Positions 44,191 to 52,871 of a stretch of 64,000 nt of DNA are shown piece by piece. The DNA comes from Mycobacterium sp. IDR2000157661 (GTDB lineage Bacteria > Actinomycetota > Actinomycetes > Mycobacteriales > Mycobacteriaceae). The position numbers and the translations under genes are program-made. Position 1 is the stretch's first letter. Every line of letters starts with the position of its first letter. Below the pieces are notes generated by a model. The model was not told the DNA's origin. It was given only the letters and a program-made list of their open reading frames with translations, and did not search any database. Location: positions 3,038,001-3,102,000 of the forward strand of contig NZ_CP081006.1 of NCBI RefSeq assembly GCF_022317005.1, given 5' to 3'.

Positions 44191-44949
44191 ATGACCCACT
44201 ACTTCGATCTGTCCGGCCGTTCGGCGCTGGTGACCGGCGCCGCGGGCGGCATCGGCTCCGCCGTCGCGCAGGCGCTCGCCGGTGCCGGCGCCGCCGTCCT
44301 GGTCACCGACGTCGACAAGGACGCCGCGGCCGCTGTGGCCGAACGCATCTCGGCCGGTGGTCAGCGGGCCGAAGCCGCCGCGCTGGACGTGTCGGACCGC
44401 GAATCCGCCGACGCCGCCGCCGCGCAGGCCGCCGCGCTGACCGGCGGCAAACTGCACATCGTGATCAACAACGCGGGCGTCACCGAGCCGGCGATGTTCG
44501 AGAAGACGACGCCGGAGTCGTTCCGGTTGCTGTTCGACATCCACGTGATGGGTGCGTTCAACGTCACCCAGGCGGCGCTGCCCCACATCCCGACCGACGG
44601 CACGGGGCGCATCGTCAACGTCACCTCGGCCGCGGGACTGACCGGAACGCTCGGCCAGGTCAACTACTCAGCGGCCAAGGCGAGCATCATCGGGTTCACC
44701 AAATCCCTGGCGCGCGAGCTCGCCACGAAGAGCATCACGGTCAACGCCCTCGCCCCGCTGGCGGCCACGCCGATGACCGAGACCATCCGCACCAACGAGA
44801 AATTCGCCGCCAACATGATGAACCGCATCCCGATGAAGCGGTGGGCCGAACCGGCCGAGGTCGCCGGTGCGTTCGTGTTCATGGCGTCGGACGCGGCGTC
44901 CTACGTCACGGGTCAGGTGCTGCCGGTCGACGGCGGCATGGTCATGTGA
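44191..44949 (+). CDS. SDR-family oxidoreductase (FabG/HSD-like)
   Basis: A 252-residue SDR with VTGAAGGIGSAVA near residue 14, NNAGVTEPAMF, VNVTSAAGLTG, YSAAKAS for Tyr-xxx-Lys and YVTGQVLPVDGGMVM at the end. GAGGAAG is eight bases before the ATG. It is likely a 3-hydroxyacyl-CoA dehydrogenase within the beta-oxidation-like set. Its stop overlaps the CoA-transferase GTG start (GTGA). Confidence 0.89.
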   Translation: MTHYFDLSGRSALVTGAAGGIGSAVAQALAGAGAAVLVTDVDKDAAAAVAERISAGGQRAEAAALDVSDRESADAAAAQAAALTGGKLHIVINNAGVTEPAMFEKTTPESFRLLFDIHVMGAFNVTQAALPHIPTDGTGRIVNVTSAAGLTGTLGQVNYSAAKASIIGFTKSLARELATKSITVNALAPLAATPMTETIRTNEKFAANMMNRIPMKRWAEPAEVAGAFVFMASDAASYVTGQVLPVDGGMVM

Positions 44950-46154
44950 GCGCTTCAGCACCGCTGGCCGGCGTCACCGTCGTCGCGATGGAGCAGGCGG
45001 TGGCCGCGCCGATGTGCACCCGCGTGCTCGCCGACTTCGGCGCGCGCATCATCAAGATCGAGAATCCCAACGGCGGTGACTTCGCCCGCGACTACGACGA
45101 CGTCGTCAACGGGCCCGGCGGGCTGGCCGCGCACTTCGTCTGGTGCAACCGCGGCAAGGAGTCGGTGACGCTGAACACCAAGGCGCCCGAGGGCATGGAG
45201 CTGCTGCACCGCCTGCTCGACCGCGCCGACGCGTTCGTCTCCAACCTGGCGCCCGGCACAACCGCCCGCATGGGACTGGCGCCCGGCGACCTCGCGGAAC
45301 GCCACCCCGACGTCATACCTGTCGAGATCGACGGCTACGGGCCCGGCGGACCGATCTCGCACAAGCGCGCGTACGACCTTCTGGTACAGGCCGAATCGGG
45401 CTCGTGTGCGGTCACCGGATATCCGGGAATGCCCGCCAAGCCGGGGCCCGCGATGGCCGACTTCACCACCGGCCTGTACGCCGCGATCTCGATTCTGGCG
45501 CTCCTGGTCGGCCGGGCCGGCCGCGCCACCGAGACGGCGCCGTCGGTTGCGCTCAGCCTGTTCGACGTGATGACCGACGTGATGGGCTACCAGTTGATCT
45601 ACACCCAGCATTCCGGCATCGACCAACAACCGCTGGGCGTCGGCTCGCCCGCGGTCGCACCGTACGGCGCATTTCCCACCCGCGACGGCCAGACTGTGGT
45701 GCTCGGCACCACCAACGACCGGGAATGGCAGCGCGTCGCGCGCGAGATCATCGAGCGTCCCGACCTCGCCGACGATCCGCGGTTCGCCACCAACCCCGGT
45801 CGGTGCGCACACCGGAAGGTTCTCGACGAGGCCATCGGATCATGGTGCGCGCAACACGATCTCGCCGAGATCCAGAAGATCGCCGACGGTGCCGCTATCG
45901 GCAACTCGCGCTACAACGTCCCCAGCGAGGTCGTCGCACATCCGCAGCTGACCGCGCGCGACCGCTGGCGAACCGTCGATACTCCCAAGGGCGAGATCCG
46001 GGCCTTGCGGCCGCCGCCGGTGATCAGCGGCTTCGAGCAGCCGATGGGCGCCGTGCCGGCGCTGGGCCAGCACACCGACGCCGTGCTCACCGAGTTGGGG
46101 CTCAGCACAGACGAACTCGCGCGGCTGCGCGCCGGCGGAGTGATCGGCCCGTGA
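44946..46154 (+). CDS. CaiB/BaiF (family III) CoA-transferase
   Basis: A 402-residue single-domain family III CoA-transferase starting at a GTG overlapping the previous stop. GVTVVAMEQAVAAPMCTRVLADFGARIIKIE is the N-terminal fold signature (two adjoining blocks), and the catalytic aspartate is in AMADFTTGLYAA. It should move CoA onto a carboxylic acid, perhaps from succinyl-CoA or acetyl-CoA. The coupled crotonase and thiolase genes downstream suggest that it starts or recycles the CoA ester of the same pathway. Confidence 0.89.
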   Translation: MSASAPLAGVTVVAMEQAVAAPMCTRVLADFGARIIKIENPNGGDFARDYDDVVNGPGGLAAHFVWCNRGKESVTLNTKAPEGMELLHRLLDRADAFVSNLAPGTTARMGLAPGDLAERHPDVIPVEIDGYGPGGPISHKRAYDLLVQAESGSCAVTGYPGMPAKPGPAMADFTTGLYAAISILALLVGRAGRATETAPSVALSLFDVMTDVMGYQLIYTQHSGIDQQPLGVGSPAVAPYGAFPTRDGQTVVLGTTNDREWQRVAREIIERPDLADDPRFATNPGRCAHRKVLDEAIGSWCAQHDLAEIQKIADGAAIGNSRYNVPSEVVAHPQLTARDRWRTVDTPKGEIRALRPPPVISGFEQPMGAVPALGQHTDAVLTELGLSTDELARLRAGGVIGP

Positions 46155-47008
46155 CCGAGCAGGTGCTGTTGACGTCCGATTGCGACGGGGTCCGGACGCT
46201 CATGCTGAACCGCCCGCAGCGCAAGAACGCGATCAACGCCCAGTTGTGGGAAGAACTGGCCGACGCGCTCCGCACCGCCGCCCGCGACACCGCACTGCGC
46301 GCGCTCGTCGTCACCGGAGCCGGCGGCGCGTTCTGCTCGGGCGCCGACATCGGCACCGGCGAGGACATCCACCCACGCCACAAACTGCGCAGGCTCACCG
46401 ACGTAGCGTTGGCCCTCCACGAGCTCTCGGTGCCGACCATCGCCAAGGTGACCGGCGTCGCCGTCGGGGCCGGCTGGAATCTGGCGCTCGGCTGTGACTT
46501 CGTGGTGGCGACCCCGGGATCGCGCTTCTGTCAGATCTTCTCCAAGCGCGGCCTGTCGGTCGACCTGGGCGGCTCCTGGCTGCTGCCCAGGCTGGTCGGT
46601 CTGCAGCAGGCCAAGCGCCTGGTGTTGCTCGCCGACATGGTCGACGCCGAGGAGGCCCGGGCACTGGGCCTGGTCACCTGGGTGAAGGCCGCCGACGAGA
46701 TCGACGCGTTCGTCACCGAACTGGCGGCCCGGCTGGCGGCCGGTCCGCCCGTCGCGCTCGCGCAGAGCAAGGCGCTGCTCAACGACGGCGCCACCGTCAC
46801 ACTGCGCGAGGCCCTCGCCAACGAGGCCCGGGCGCAGCCGGGCAACTTCGCCACCGCAGACTCGACGGAGGCCTACGCGGCGTTCGCCGAGAAACGCGAA
46901 GCCGCGTTCACTGGTCGTTGGGCCGCTCACATGTGGGGGTGCCTCCCACTCGAAGGGCAGGGGGAGAGCGAACACCAGATGTCCAGATCGGAGGAAGACA
47001 ATGCGTGA
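46151..47008 (+). CDS. Enoyl-CoA hydratase/isomerase-family protein, isomerase-like
   Basis: A 285-residue crotonase overlapping the previous stop (GTGA). LMLNRPQRKNAINAQLWEEL is the family start, AFCSGADIG the first oxyanion region and VAVGAGWNLALGCDFVVA the second. Aspartate in RGLSVDLGGSWLLPRL takes the place of the hydratase glutamate, as in PaaG-type isomerases. The last 25 residues, after WAAHMWG, are an unusual polar tail that ends inside the thiolase start. It may shift a double bond before thiolysis. Confidence 0.86.
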   Translation: MTEQVLLTSDCDGVRTLMLNRPQRKNAINAQLWEELADALRTAARDTALRALVVTGAGGAFCSGADIGTGEDIHPRHKLRRLTDVALALHELSVPTIAKVTGVAVGAGWNLALGCDFVVATPGSRFCQIFSKRGLSVDLGGSWLLPRLVGLQQAKRLVLLADMVDAEEARALGLVTWVKAADEIDAFVTELAARLAAGPPVALAQSKALLNDGATVTLREALANEARAQPGNFATADSTEAYAAFAEKREAAFTGRWAAHMWGCLPLEGQGESEHQMSRSEEDNA

Positions 47009-48146
47009 AACGGTGATCGTCGAGGCGGTGCGCACCCCGGTGGGCAAGCGCAACGGCGGACTGTCGGACATACACGCCGCGGACCTGTCCGCGATCGTGC
47101 TCAACGCGCTCGTCGAGCGGGCGGGCATCGACCCCGAGATCGTCGACGACGTGGTGTGGGGCTGCGTGTCGCAGGTAGGGGACCAGTCGAGCAACATCGG
47201 CCGGTATTCCGTCCTGGCGGCGGGCTGGCCGGAGACCATTCCGGGTACCACCGTCAACCGGGCCTGCGGATCGAGCCAGCAGGCGCTGGACTTCGCGGTG
47301 CAGGCGGTGATGTCGGGACAGCAGGACGTCGTCGTGGCCGGCGGCGTCGAGGTGATGAGCCGGGTGCCGCTGGGCTCGGCCCGGTCCACCGGCATGCCCT
47401 ACGGACCGAGGGTGCTCGATCGATACAAGGGTTTCTCGTTCAATCAGGGCATCTCTGCTGAGTTGATCGCCGACAAGTGGGGCTTTTCACGGACCCGCCT
47501 CGACGAGTACTCCGTGCGTTCCCACGAACTCGCGGCGGCCGCGCAGGACAGCGGCGCGTTCGAGACTCAGCTCATGCCGGTGTTCACCGGCGGCGAGCCC
47601 GTCGTGGCCGACGAGGGCGTCCGACGGGGGAGCACCGTCGACAAGCTCGCCGGACTCAAGCCGGCGTTCAAGGACGACGGTGTCATCCACGCGGGCAACT
47701 CGTCACAGATCTCCGACGGTGCAGCAGCCCTGCTCGTCATGTCGGCCGAGACCGCGGTCACGATGGGGCTGCGCCCGATCGCCCGGTACCGGGCGGGTGC
47801 GGTCACCGGCGCCGACCCGGTGCTGATGCTGACCGGTCCCATCCCGGCCACCGAGAAGGTGCTGCACAAAGCGGGCGTCACGATCGACGAGGTCGGCGTG
47901 TTCGAGGTCAACGAGGCGTTCGCCCCGGTGCCGCTGGCCTGGCTGGCCGAGACGGGCGCCGACGAGCGCAGGCTCAACCCGCTGGGTGGTGCCATCGCAC
48001 TGGGCCACCCGCTGGGCGCATCGGGTGCGGTGCTGATGACGCGGATGTTGAACCACATGCGCGACAACGGGATGCGCTTCGGCTTGCAGACCATGTGCGA
48101 GGGCGGTGGCACCGCCAACGCCACCGTCGTCGAGCTCATCGCCTGA
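47001..48146 (+). CDS. Acetyl-CoA acetyltransferase (thiolase)
   Basis: A 381-residue thiolase behind a GGAGG site. The nucleophilic cysteine lies in NRACGSSQQALDF near residue 90. The other catalytic blocks are NEAFAPVPLAW, GGAIALGHPLGASGAV with the histidine and CEGGGTANATV with the second cysteine. It cleaves a 3-ketoacyl-CoA with CoA, releasing acetyl-CoA or propionyl-CoA. It is the last gene of the operon and completes the FadE, crotonase, SDR, thiolase series. Confidence 0.93.
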   Translation: MRETVIVEAVRTPVGKRNGGLSDIHAADLSAIVLNALVERAGIDPEIVDDVVWGCVSQVGDQSSNIGRYSVLAAGWPETIPGTTVNRACGSSQQALDFAVQAVMSGQQDVVVAGGVEVMSRVPLGSARSTGMPYGPRVLDRYKGFSFNQGISAELIADKWGFSRTRLDEYSVRSHELAAAAQDSGAFETQLMPVFTGGEPVVADEGVRRGSTVDKLAGLKPAFKDDGVIHAGNSSQISDGAAALLVMSAETAVTMGLRPIARYRAGAVTGADPVLMLTGPIPATEKVLHKAGVTIDEVGVFEVNEAFAPVPLAWLAETGADERRLNPLGGAIALGHPLGASGAVLMTRMLNHMRDNGMRFGLQTMCEGGGTANATVVELIA

Positions 48147-48216
48147 CAGGGACACCTGGTGCGTAGGGATCTGTTCACCGACACGCTGGGCCTGTAGGAG
48201 GCGCCCCGCCGCCTGG

Positions 48217-48238
48217 GGTCGCGTCGTGCCGCGCGACC
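48217..48238. terminator. Hairpin downstream of thiolase
   Basis: GGTCGCG and CGCGACC pair perfectly around an eight-base loop 70 bases after the thiolase stop. The next bases hold further arms, GTGACG (48239) with CGTCAC (48279) and GGCCGT with ACGGCC. The gap 48147-48417 otherwise contains a 13-codon open frame beginning GTG 48159. Confidence 0.45.
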
Positions 48239-48370
48239 GTGACGACAGCGCCACGCTTGGCCGTCGGTGTGACCGCAGCGTCACGGCCGGGCCCCTGAGA
48301 AGGGCCGCTGACCTGCAGTGTAACCCCGATCTAAACCCCAATTCGGCTGAGAGGCTTGTCACAGCGGCGA

Positions 48371-48402
48371 AACCTACCTACTGTGTGTTCACTAGGTTGG
48401 TT
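48371..48402. promoter_or_regulatory. Operator candidate for the TetR gene
   Basis: AACCTACC and GGTTGGTT form eight-base arms with one mismatch; further symmetric bases (CTA/TAG) continue inward, giving a 32-base imperfect palindrome that ends 15 bases before the TetR start. Confidence 0.55.
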
Positions 48403-48417
48403 GAACGAAGGGGTTCG

Positions 48418-49035
48418 GTGTCCACGATGGAGCCTGCGCGGCCCTATGCCACGCTCCTCGCCAAGGGTGAGGACCGCAGGCAGCGCATCCTCTTCGTGGC
48501 CGAGCGCCTGCTCGCGCGCAACGGCTGGCGCAACACCTCACTGGCGCAGATCGCCAAGGAGGCCGGTGTCACGCCGGCCGGGCTGCTGCACCACTTCGAG
48601 TCGAAGGAACAGCTGCTCAACGCGGTGCTCGACGCCCGCGACGCCGACGACGAGATCCACGCCGACTACCTTGCCGGTGACCTCATCACCGAGTTGAGTC
48701 GCGTGCCCGAGCGTTTCGACCGCGCTCCCGAACTGATCGGCACCTTCGTCGTGCTGCTGGTGGAGAACATCGCTCCGGACGCGCCGCTGCACGACCGGTT
48801 GCACAAGCGTTATCGCGACGCGGTGGACATCATCACCGCGATCATCAAACGGGGTCAGGCCGGCGGGAAGTATCGCGCCGACCTGGATGCGGCCGGCAAG
48901 GCCGTGGAGATACTCGCCTTTATTTCCGGAATGGAGACCCTATGGCTGCTCGATCGTTCAATTCCGCTGGCCGCGGTGTTCAAGGGGTACGCGGAGTCGC
49001 TGGCGCAGGACTTGGCGCCGCGGAGCAGGACATGA
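48418..49035 (+). CDS. TetR-family transcriptional regulator
   Basis: A 205-residue regulator with the helix-turn-helix at about residues 20-65: QRILFVAERLLARNGWRNTS, then LAQIAKEAGVTPAGLLHHFESKEQLL (two adjoining blocks). GTG 48418, five bases after AAGGGG, is preferred over ATG 48427. A large palindrome directly upstream suggests autorepression. It is co-transcribed with a small unknown gene (ATGA overlap). Its target outside that pair is unknown. Confidence 0.88.
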   Translation: MSTMEPARPYATLLAKGEDRRQRILFVAERLLARNGWRNTSLAQIAKEAGVTPAGLLHHFESKEQLLNAVLDARDADDEIHADYLAGDLITELSRVPERFDRAPELIGTFVVLLVENIAPDAPLHDRLHKRYRDAVDIITAIIKRGQAGGKYRADLDAAGKAVEILAFISGMETLWLLDRSIPLAAVFKGYAESLAQDLAPRSRT

Positions 49036-49535
49036 GGTACCGGTTGGACATCGTCGCGCCGACTGTGCTCGACGCGGTGCGGTTCGCGGGCGGCTGGATC
49101 TACGACAGGGTGATGGCGGGCTGGGATGTCACCGTGTTGGTGGGCGACGATGAGGACGTGCGCCCGCTGACGATTCTCGGGGCCCGGACGTTGGATCTGG
49201 AGTCGGTGCTGCAAGCGTGGCAGGAGCGGCCCCATCCGCAGACCGTTGCGGTGGCCGCCGAGATGTTCGAGCGCGACCCGCGCGTGCTGACCCATGTTCG
49301 TACGGCGCTCGACCAGGGCGCCACCGAAGTCACACTGTGGGGAGAACGGCTGCCTGCTGAACTCGACAGCAGTGTCGACAACGCAGAGCATCATTTGAGC
49401 GCTGCGGCAAGGGCTTTCAAGGCCAAGGCGCTCGCTGCGGCGTTCGACTCGGCTTCCGTCGACGTCGGCGGCTGTGAGACGTTCCGCTGCGGGATGATGG
49501 TCTCGGTCGCCGCCGACCTGGTGCCCGCCAGCTAG
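49032..49535 (+). CDS. Conserved hypothetical protein coupled to TetR
   Basis: A 167-residue protein whose ATG overlaps the TetR stop codon. It begins MRYRLDIVAPTVLDAVRFAGGW and continues with WDVTVLVGDDEDVRPLTILG and RVLTHVRTALDQGATEVTLWG. The alternating hydrophobic strands and helices suggest a small alpha/beta fold. I do not recognise a family or catalytic residue. Its coupling to the regulator suggests a ligand-related or modulatory role. Confidence 0.75.
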   Translation: MRYRLDIVAPTVLDAVRFAGGWIYDRVMAGWDVTVLVGDDEDVRPLTILGARTLDLESVLQAWQERPHPQTVAVAAEMFERDPRVLTHVRTALDQGATEVTLWGERLPAELDSSVDNAEHHLSAAARAFKAKALAAAFDSASVDVGGCETFRCGMMVSVAADLVPAS

Positions 49536-49539
49536 GCGA

Positions 49540-50505
49540 CTAAGCCATCTCGATGACCACCTTGCCGATGGCGCGGCCGTCGGCGAGGTGGCGCAACGCC
49601 TGCGCCGTCTGCTCGAACGGGTACACCGCGCCGATGTGGGGACGGACCCGCCCGGCGACGAGGTGCTCGTGTAGCTCGGACTCGTTGCGCGCGAACTCGT
49701 TCGGCGGAACGTCCTGAAACTGGAAACCCAGCACCTGTATGCCCTTGACGAGCACCAGGTTCAACGCAATCCGCGGGATCACGCCGGACGCGAAGCCCAA
49801 GGTGACGAAGCGCCCGCCGCGGCGCAGCGATCGCAGCGCGGGCTCGGACAACTCCCCGCCGACGGGGTCGAGAACCGCATGCGCCCCACCGGGTAGCGCT
49901 TCTCGGAGGCCCTCGCGCAGCGCGCCCTGGCGGTGGTTGACCAGATGCCGCGCGCCGTAGGATGCGGCGGCGTCGAGCTTGTCGTCCGATGAGGCGACAG
50001 CGGTGACCGAAGCGCCCAGCAGCGCACCGAGTTGTACCGCGGCGAGTCCGACGCCGCCGCCCGCGCCGAGCACCACGAGGTCGTCGCCCTGCCGGATGTG
50101 GGCCATCGAGCGCAGCGCGTGGTACGCCGTGCGGTAGGCCACGCCGAACGCCGCCGCGGTACGGTCGTCGAGGCCGTCCGGAATCGGCGCCAGGCCGGCC
50201 ACCGCAACGGTCACCTCTTCGGCGAACGCGCCGTAGAGCCCGGTCCCGGTGACCCGGTCGCCCACCGCCAACCCCTCGACGCCAGCGCCGATTTCGGTGA
50301 CCTCCCCGGCGAACTCGCTGCCGGGTACGAACGGGGCGGGCACACTGATCTGGTAGGCGTTCGCGATCAGCAACACGTCGGGGAAGTTCACCGCGGCGGC
50401 ACCCACCCGCACCCGCGCCTGGCCTGCACCGACCGTGGGCACCGGCTGTTCCTCGATGCGGATGACGTCCGGCGGACCGTAATCGGGGCAGACGGCGGCG
50501 CGCAT
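49540..50505 (-). CDS. Zinc-independent quinone oxidoreductase (MDR family)
   Basis: A 321-residue medium-chain dehydrogenase/reductase like NADPH:quinone reductase. It has PGSEFAGEVTEIGAGVEGLAVGDRVTG in the catalytic domain (two adjoining blocks), VVLGAGGGVGLAAVQLGALLGA as the nucleotide motif, and NHRQG and LDPVGG later. No structural or catalytic zinc cysteines are seen. It could reduce an enoyl-CoA or quinone with NADPH. ATG 50505 shares one base with the stop of the upstream kinase gene, so the two are translationally coupled. Confidence 0.87.
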   Translation of the reverse strand: MRAAVCPDYGPPDVIRIEEQPVPTVGAGQARVRVGAAAVNFPDVLLIANAYQISVPAPFVPGSEFAGEVTEIGAGVEGLAVGDRVTGTGLYGAFAEEVTVAVAGLAPIPDGLDDRTAAAFGVAYRTAYHALRSMAHIRQGDDLVVLGAGGGVGLAAVQLGALLGASVTAVASSDDKLDAAASYGARHLVNHRQGALREGLREALPGGAHAVLDPVGGELSEPALRSLRRGGRFVTLGFASGVIPRIALNLVLVKGIQVLGFQFQDVPPNEFARNESELHEHLVAGRVRPHIGAVYPFEQTAQALRHLADGRAIGKVVIEMA

Positions 50506-51536
50506 CACCGATAGTCGCTGGACTCGGCGAGGTCGGCGGCCGAGCGCATGAGTGCGACAATGATCGGCCCGTAGGCGAGCAGCTTCTCGTTGTCGCCGGC
50601 GCGCTGGTAACCCTGCTCCAAGACGATGGCGAGTTTCCACTTGGCTAACACCAGGTAGTAGTCGAGGTCGTCGACCTGCCGACCTGACACGGTGGCGTAG
50701 TGCTCGACGACGTCGGCGCGCGAAGGCATTCCGCGCATGTCGACGTAGCTCATCTCGCTGTCGGCAGGTGCGCTGGTGTCGTCCGGCCAGCTCTGCACCA
50801 TCCAGCCGAGGTCGAGCTTCGGATCACCGACGGTGCCCATCTCCCAGTCGACGATCGCCGCCATCCGTGCAGGGGCGCCGTGCCGGTACATCACGTTGGC
50901 GAACTGGTAATCGCCGTGCATTAGCCCGGGGACGAAGTCGAGCGGCCGGTGGCCGCGCAGCCAATCGGTGGCGACGTCCATGCCCTCGATGTCGCGGGCC
51001 TTGATGCGCTCGAAGAACCTGGTCCACCGGTCCACCTGACGTTCGTGGAATCCGTCCGGACGGCCCAGATCCTGCAGTCCCTTGGCTTTCCAGTCGACCT
51101 TCGACAGCAGCGCGATGCCTTCGGCGAGTTGATAGGACAGCCCGGCGCGGGCGGTGAGGTCGCTGTCGAAGGGCTCGGGCCAGCGTCCGTGGGTGTCCAT
51201 CGGCGACCAGCCGTCGACGAAGCCCATCAGGTAGAACGGCCGGCCGAGCACCGAGGCGTCGGCGCATACGCCGACGGCCGTGGTATGGGGGACGTCGGTG
51301 CCGTCGAGCGCCTCGATGATGCGCCACTCGCGCAGAATGCCCTTGTCGCGGTCCGGCGGCGCATCGGGTGGCGGCATCCGCAGCGCACAGCTGTGCCCGC
51401 CGCGGCGCAACTCATAGATGACGTTCTGCGTACCGCCGGACAGGAAGCGGGTCTGAAGTGGTTCACCCTTGCCGGGCAGGGCTGCCTCATCCATCCAATC
51501 CGCGAGCCGCGCAACGTCCAGCGCGAGCTCGGTCAC
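50505..51536 (-). CDS. APH-fold kinase, ACAD11-type hydroxyacyl-CoA kinase candidate
   Basis: A 343-residue APH-fold protein. The nucleotide lobe has RFLSGGTQNVIYEL, the catalytic loop is LMHGDYQFANVMY and the metal site IVDWEMGTVGDPKLDLGW. This arrangement is that of the kinase domain fused to acyl-CoA dehydrogenase in animal ACAD10/ACAD11, and of LvaA in Pseudomonas. Here the dehydrogenase is a separate gene overlapping by four bases upstream. It probably phosphorylates a 4-hydroxyacyl-CoA so that the partner can eliminate phosphate. The substrate is inferred. Confidence 0.87.
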   Translation of the reverse strand: MTELALDVARLADWMDEAALPGKGEPLQTRFLSGGTQNVIYELRRGGHSCALRMPPPDAPPDRDKGILREWRIIEALDGTDVPHTTAVGVCADASVLGRPFYLMGFVDGWSPMDTHGRWPEPFDSDLTARAGLSYQLAEGIALLSKVDWKAKGLQDLGRPDGFHERQVDRWTRFFERIKARDIEGMDVATDWLRGHRPLDFVPGLMHGDYQFANVMYRHGAPARMAAIVDWEMGTVGDPKLDLGWMVQSWPDDTSAPADSEMSYVDMRGMPSRADVVEHYATVSGRQVDDLDYYLVLAKWKLAIVLEQGYQRAGDNEKLLAYGPIIVALMRSAADLAESSDYR

Positions 51537-52834
51537 AGGTTGCCCACCTCACTTTCGAGGTACTCGGCGAACTTGGCGCGCGCCTTCTCCCGCTTGCCGG
51601 GTAACCACTCCGTGGGCCAGGTGTCGGTGTTCGGCTGGTGGTCGCGCAGCACCTGTTTGGCGACGGTGGCCTTGTGCACCTCGGTCGGCCCGTCGGCCAG
51701 CCCCATGACGGCCGCGCCGGTGACCATCCCCAAGAACGGCATCTCGTTGCTGACCCCGAGCGCGCCGTGCACTTGCATGGCGCGCCAGGCGATGTCGTGC
51801 AGCACCGTCGGCATCACCACCTTGACCGCCGCGATGTCCTTGCGGACTTTCTTGTAGTCGTTGTACTTGTCGATCTCCCATGCCGCGTAGAGGACCATCA
51901 GCCGGAATTGCAGCAGTTGGGCGTAGGAGTCGGCGATGTAGCCCTGGACGAACTGCTTGTCCGACAGGCGGCTGCCCTGCGTTTCGCGGCTCAGGGCCCG
52001 TTCGCACATCATGTCGAGTGCCTTGCGGGACAACCCGATGGTGCGCATCGCATGGTGAATGCGGCCGCCGCCGAGTCGGGTCTGGGCGATGACGAACGCC
52101 TGGCCCTCCCCACCGAGCAGCGCCTGGGCGGGCACCCGCACGTTGTCGTAGTGGATCAGCGCATGGGAACCCTCGTCATCACGTTCCCCGTAGAGTCCGA
52201 CGTTGCGGACGATCTTGACGCCCAGGGTGTCCGTCGGCACCAGGAACATCGACATCCCCTGATAGGCACTGACATCGGGGTTCGTCACCACCATGACGAT
52301 CAGGAACGACGCCGTCCTGGCGTTGGAGGAGAAGAACTTCCAGCCGTTGATCACCCAGTCGTCGCCGTCACGCACGGCGCGGGTGGTGAACAGTGTCGGG
52401 TCGGCGCCGGCGTGCGGCTCGGTCATCGAGTAGCAGGAGAACAGCTCTCCGTCGAGCAGCGGGCGCAGGTAGCGGTCCTTCTGCTCGTCGGTACCGTAGT
52501 GGGCGAGGATTTCGGCGTTGCCGGTGTCCGGGGCCTGGCAGCCGAAGATGATCGGCGCCCACTGCGACCGGCCGAGGATCTCGTTGAGCAGCGCCAGCTT
52601 CAGTTGGCCGTATCCCTGTCCGCCGAGCTCGGGTCCCAGATGCGTGGCCCACAGCCCGCGGTTGCGCACCTCCTGCTTGAGAGGATCGATCACCTTGCGA
52701 CGGTTGTCGTCCAGCGGCACGAACTGCTGATCGGGGAACGCCAGGTCCAGCGGCTCGACCTCCTCGCGGACGAACTCGTCCGCCCAGTCGAGGACCTGCT
52801 GATACTCGGGGTCGGTCTCGAAGTCCCACGCCAT
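51533..52834 (-). CDS. Acyl-CoA dehydrogenase, ACAD10/11-like
   Basis: A 433-residue acyl-CoA dehydrogenase. IIFGCQAPDTGNAEILAHYG resembles the CSAPDTGNME segment of ACAD11. SMTEPHAGADPTLFTTRAV, NGWKFFSSNARTASFLIV and LGGGRIHHAMRTIGLSRKAL are further family blocks. ACAD10/11 proteins accept long or phosphorylated hydroxyacyl-CoAs. AAAGGA precedes the ATG. It is the first gene of a three-gene leftward operon with the kinase and quinone reductase. A TetR gene sits 37 bases upstream on the same strand. Confidence 0.9.
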   Translation of the reverse strand: MAWDFETDPEYQQVLDWADEFVREEVEPLDLAFPDQQFVPLDDNRRKVIDPLKQEVRNRGLWATHLGPELGGQGYGQLKLALLNEILGRSQWAPIIFGCQAPDTGNAEILAHYGTDEQKDRYLRPLLDGELFSCYSMTEPHAGADPTLFTTRAVRDGDDWVINGWKFFSSNARTASFLIVMVVTNPDVSAYQGMSMFLVPTDTLGVKIVRNVGLYGERDDEGSHALIHYDNVRVPAQALLGGEGQAFVIAQTRLGGGRIHHAMRTIGLSRKALDMMCERALSRETQGSRLSDKQFVQGYIADSYAQLLQFRLMVLYAAWEIDKYNDYKKVRKDIAAVKVVMPTVLHDIAWRAMQVHGALGVSNEMPFLGMVTGAAVMGLADGPTEVHKATVAKQVLRDHQPNTDTWPTEWLPGKREKARAKFAEYLESEVGNL

Positions 52835-52871
52835 CGTGGTGTCCTTTCAATTCGGGAGACAGGTTCGGCCG

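Noticed and set aside
52437..52455. GGAGA-N5-TCTCC palindrome resembling the operator family
   Set aside because: It lies within the ACAD11-like coding sequence and does not match GAGAA-N5-TTCTC.
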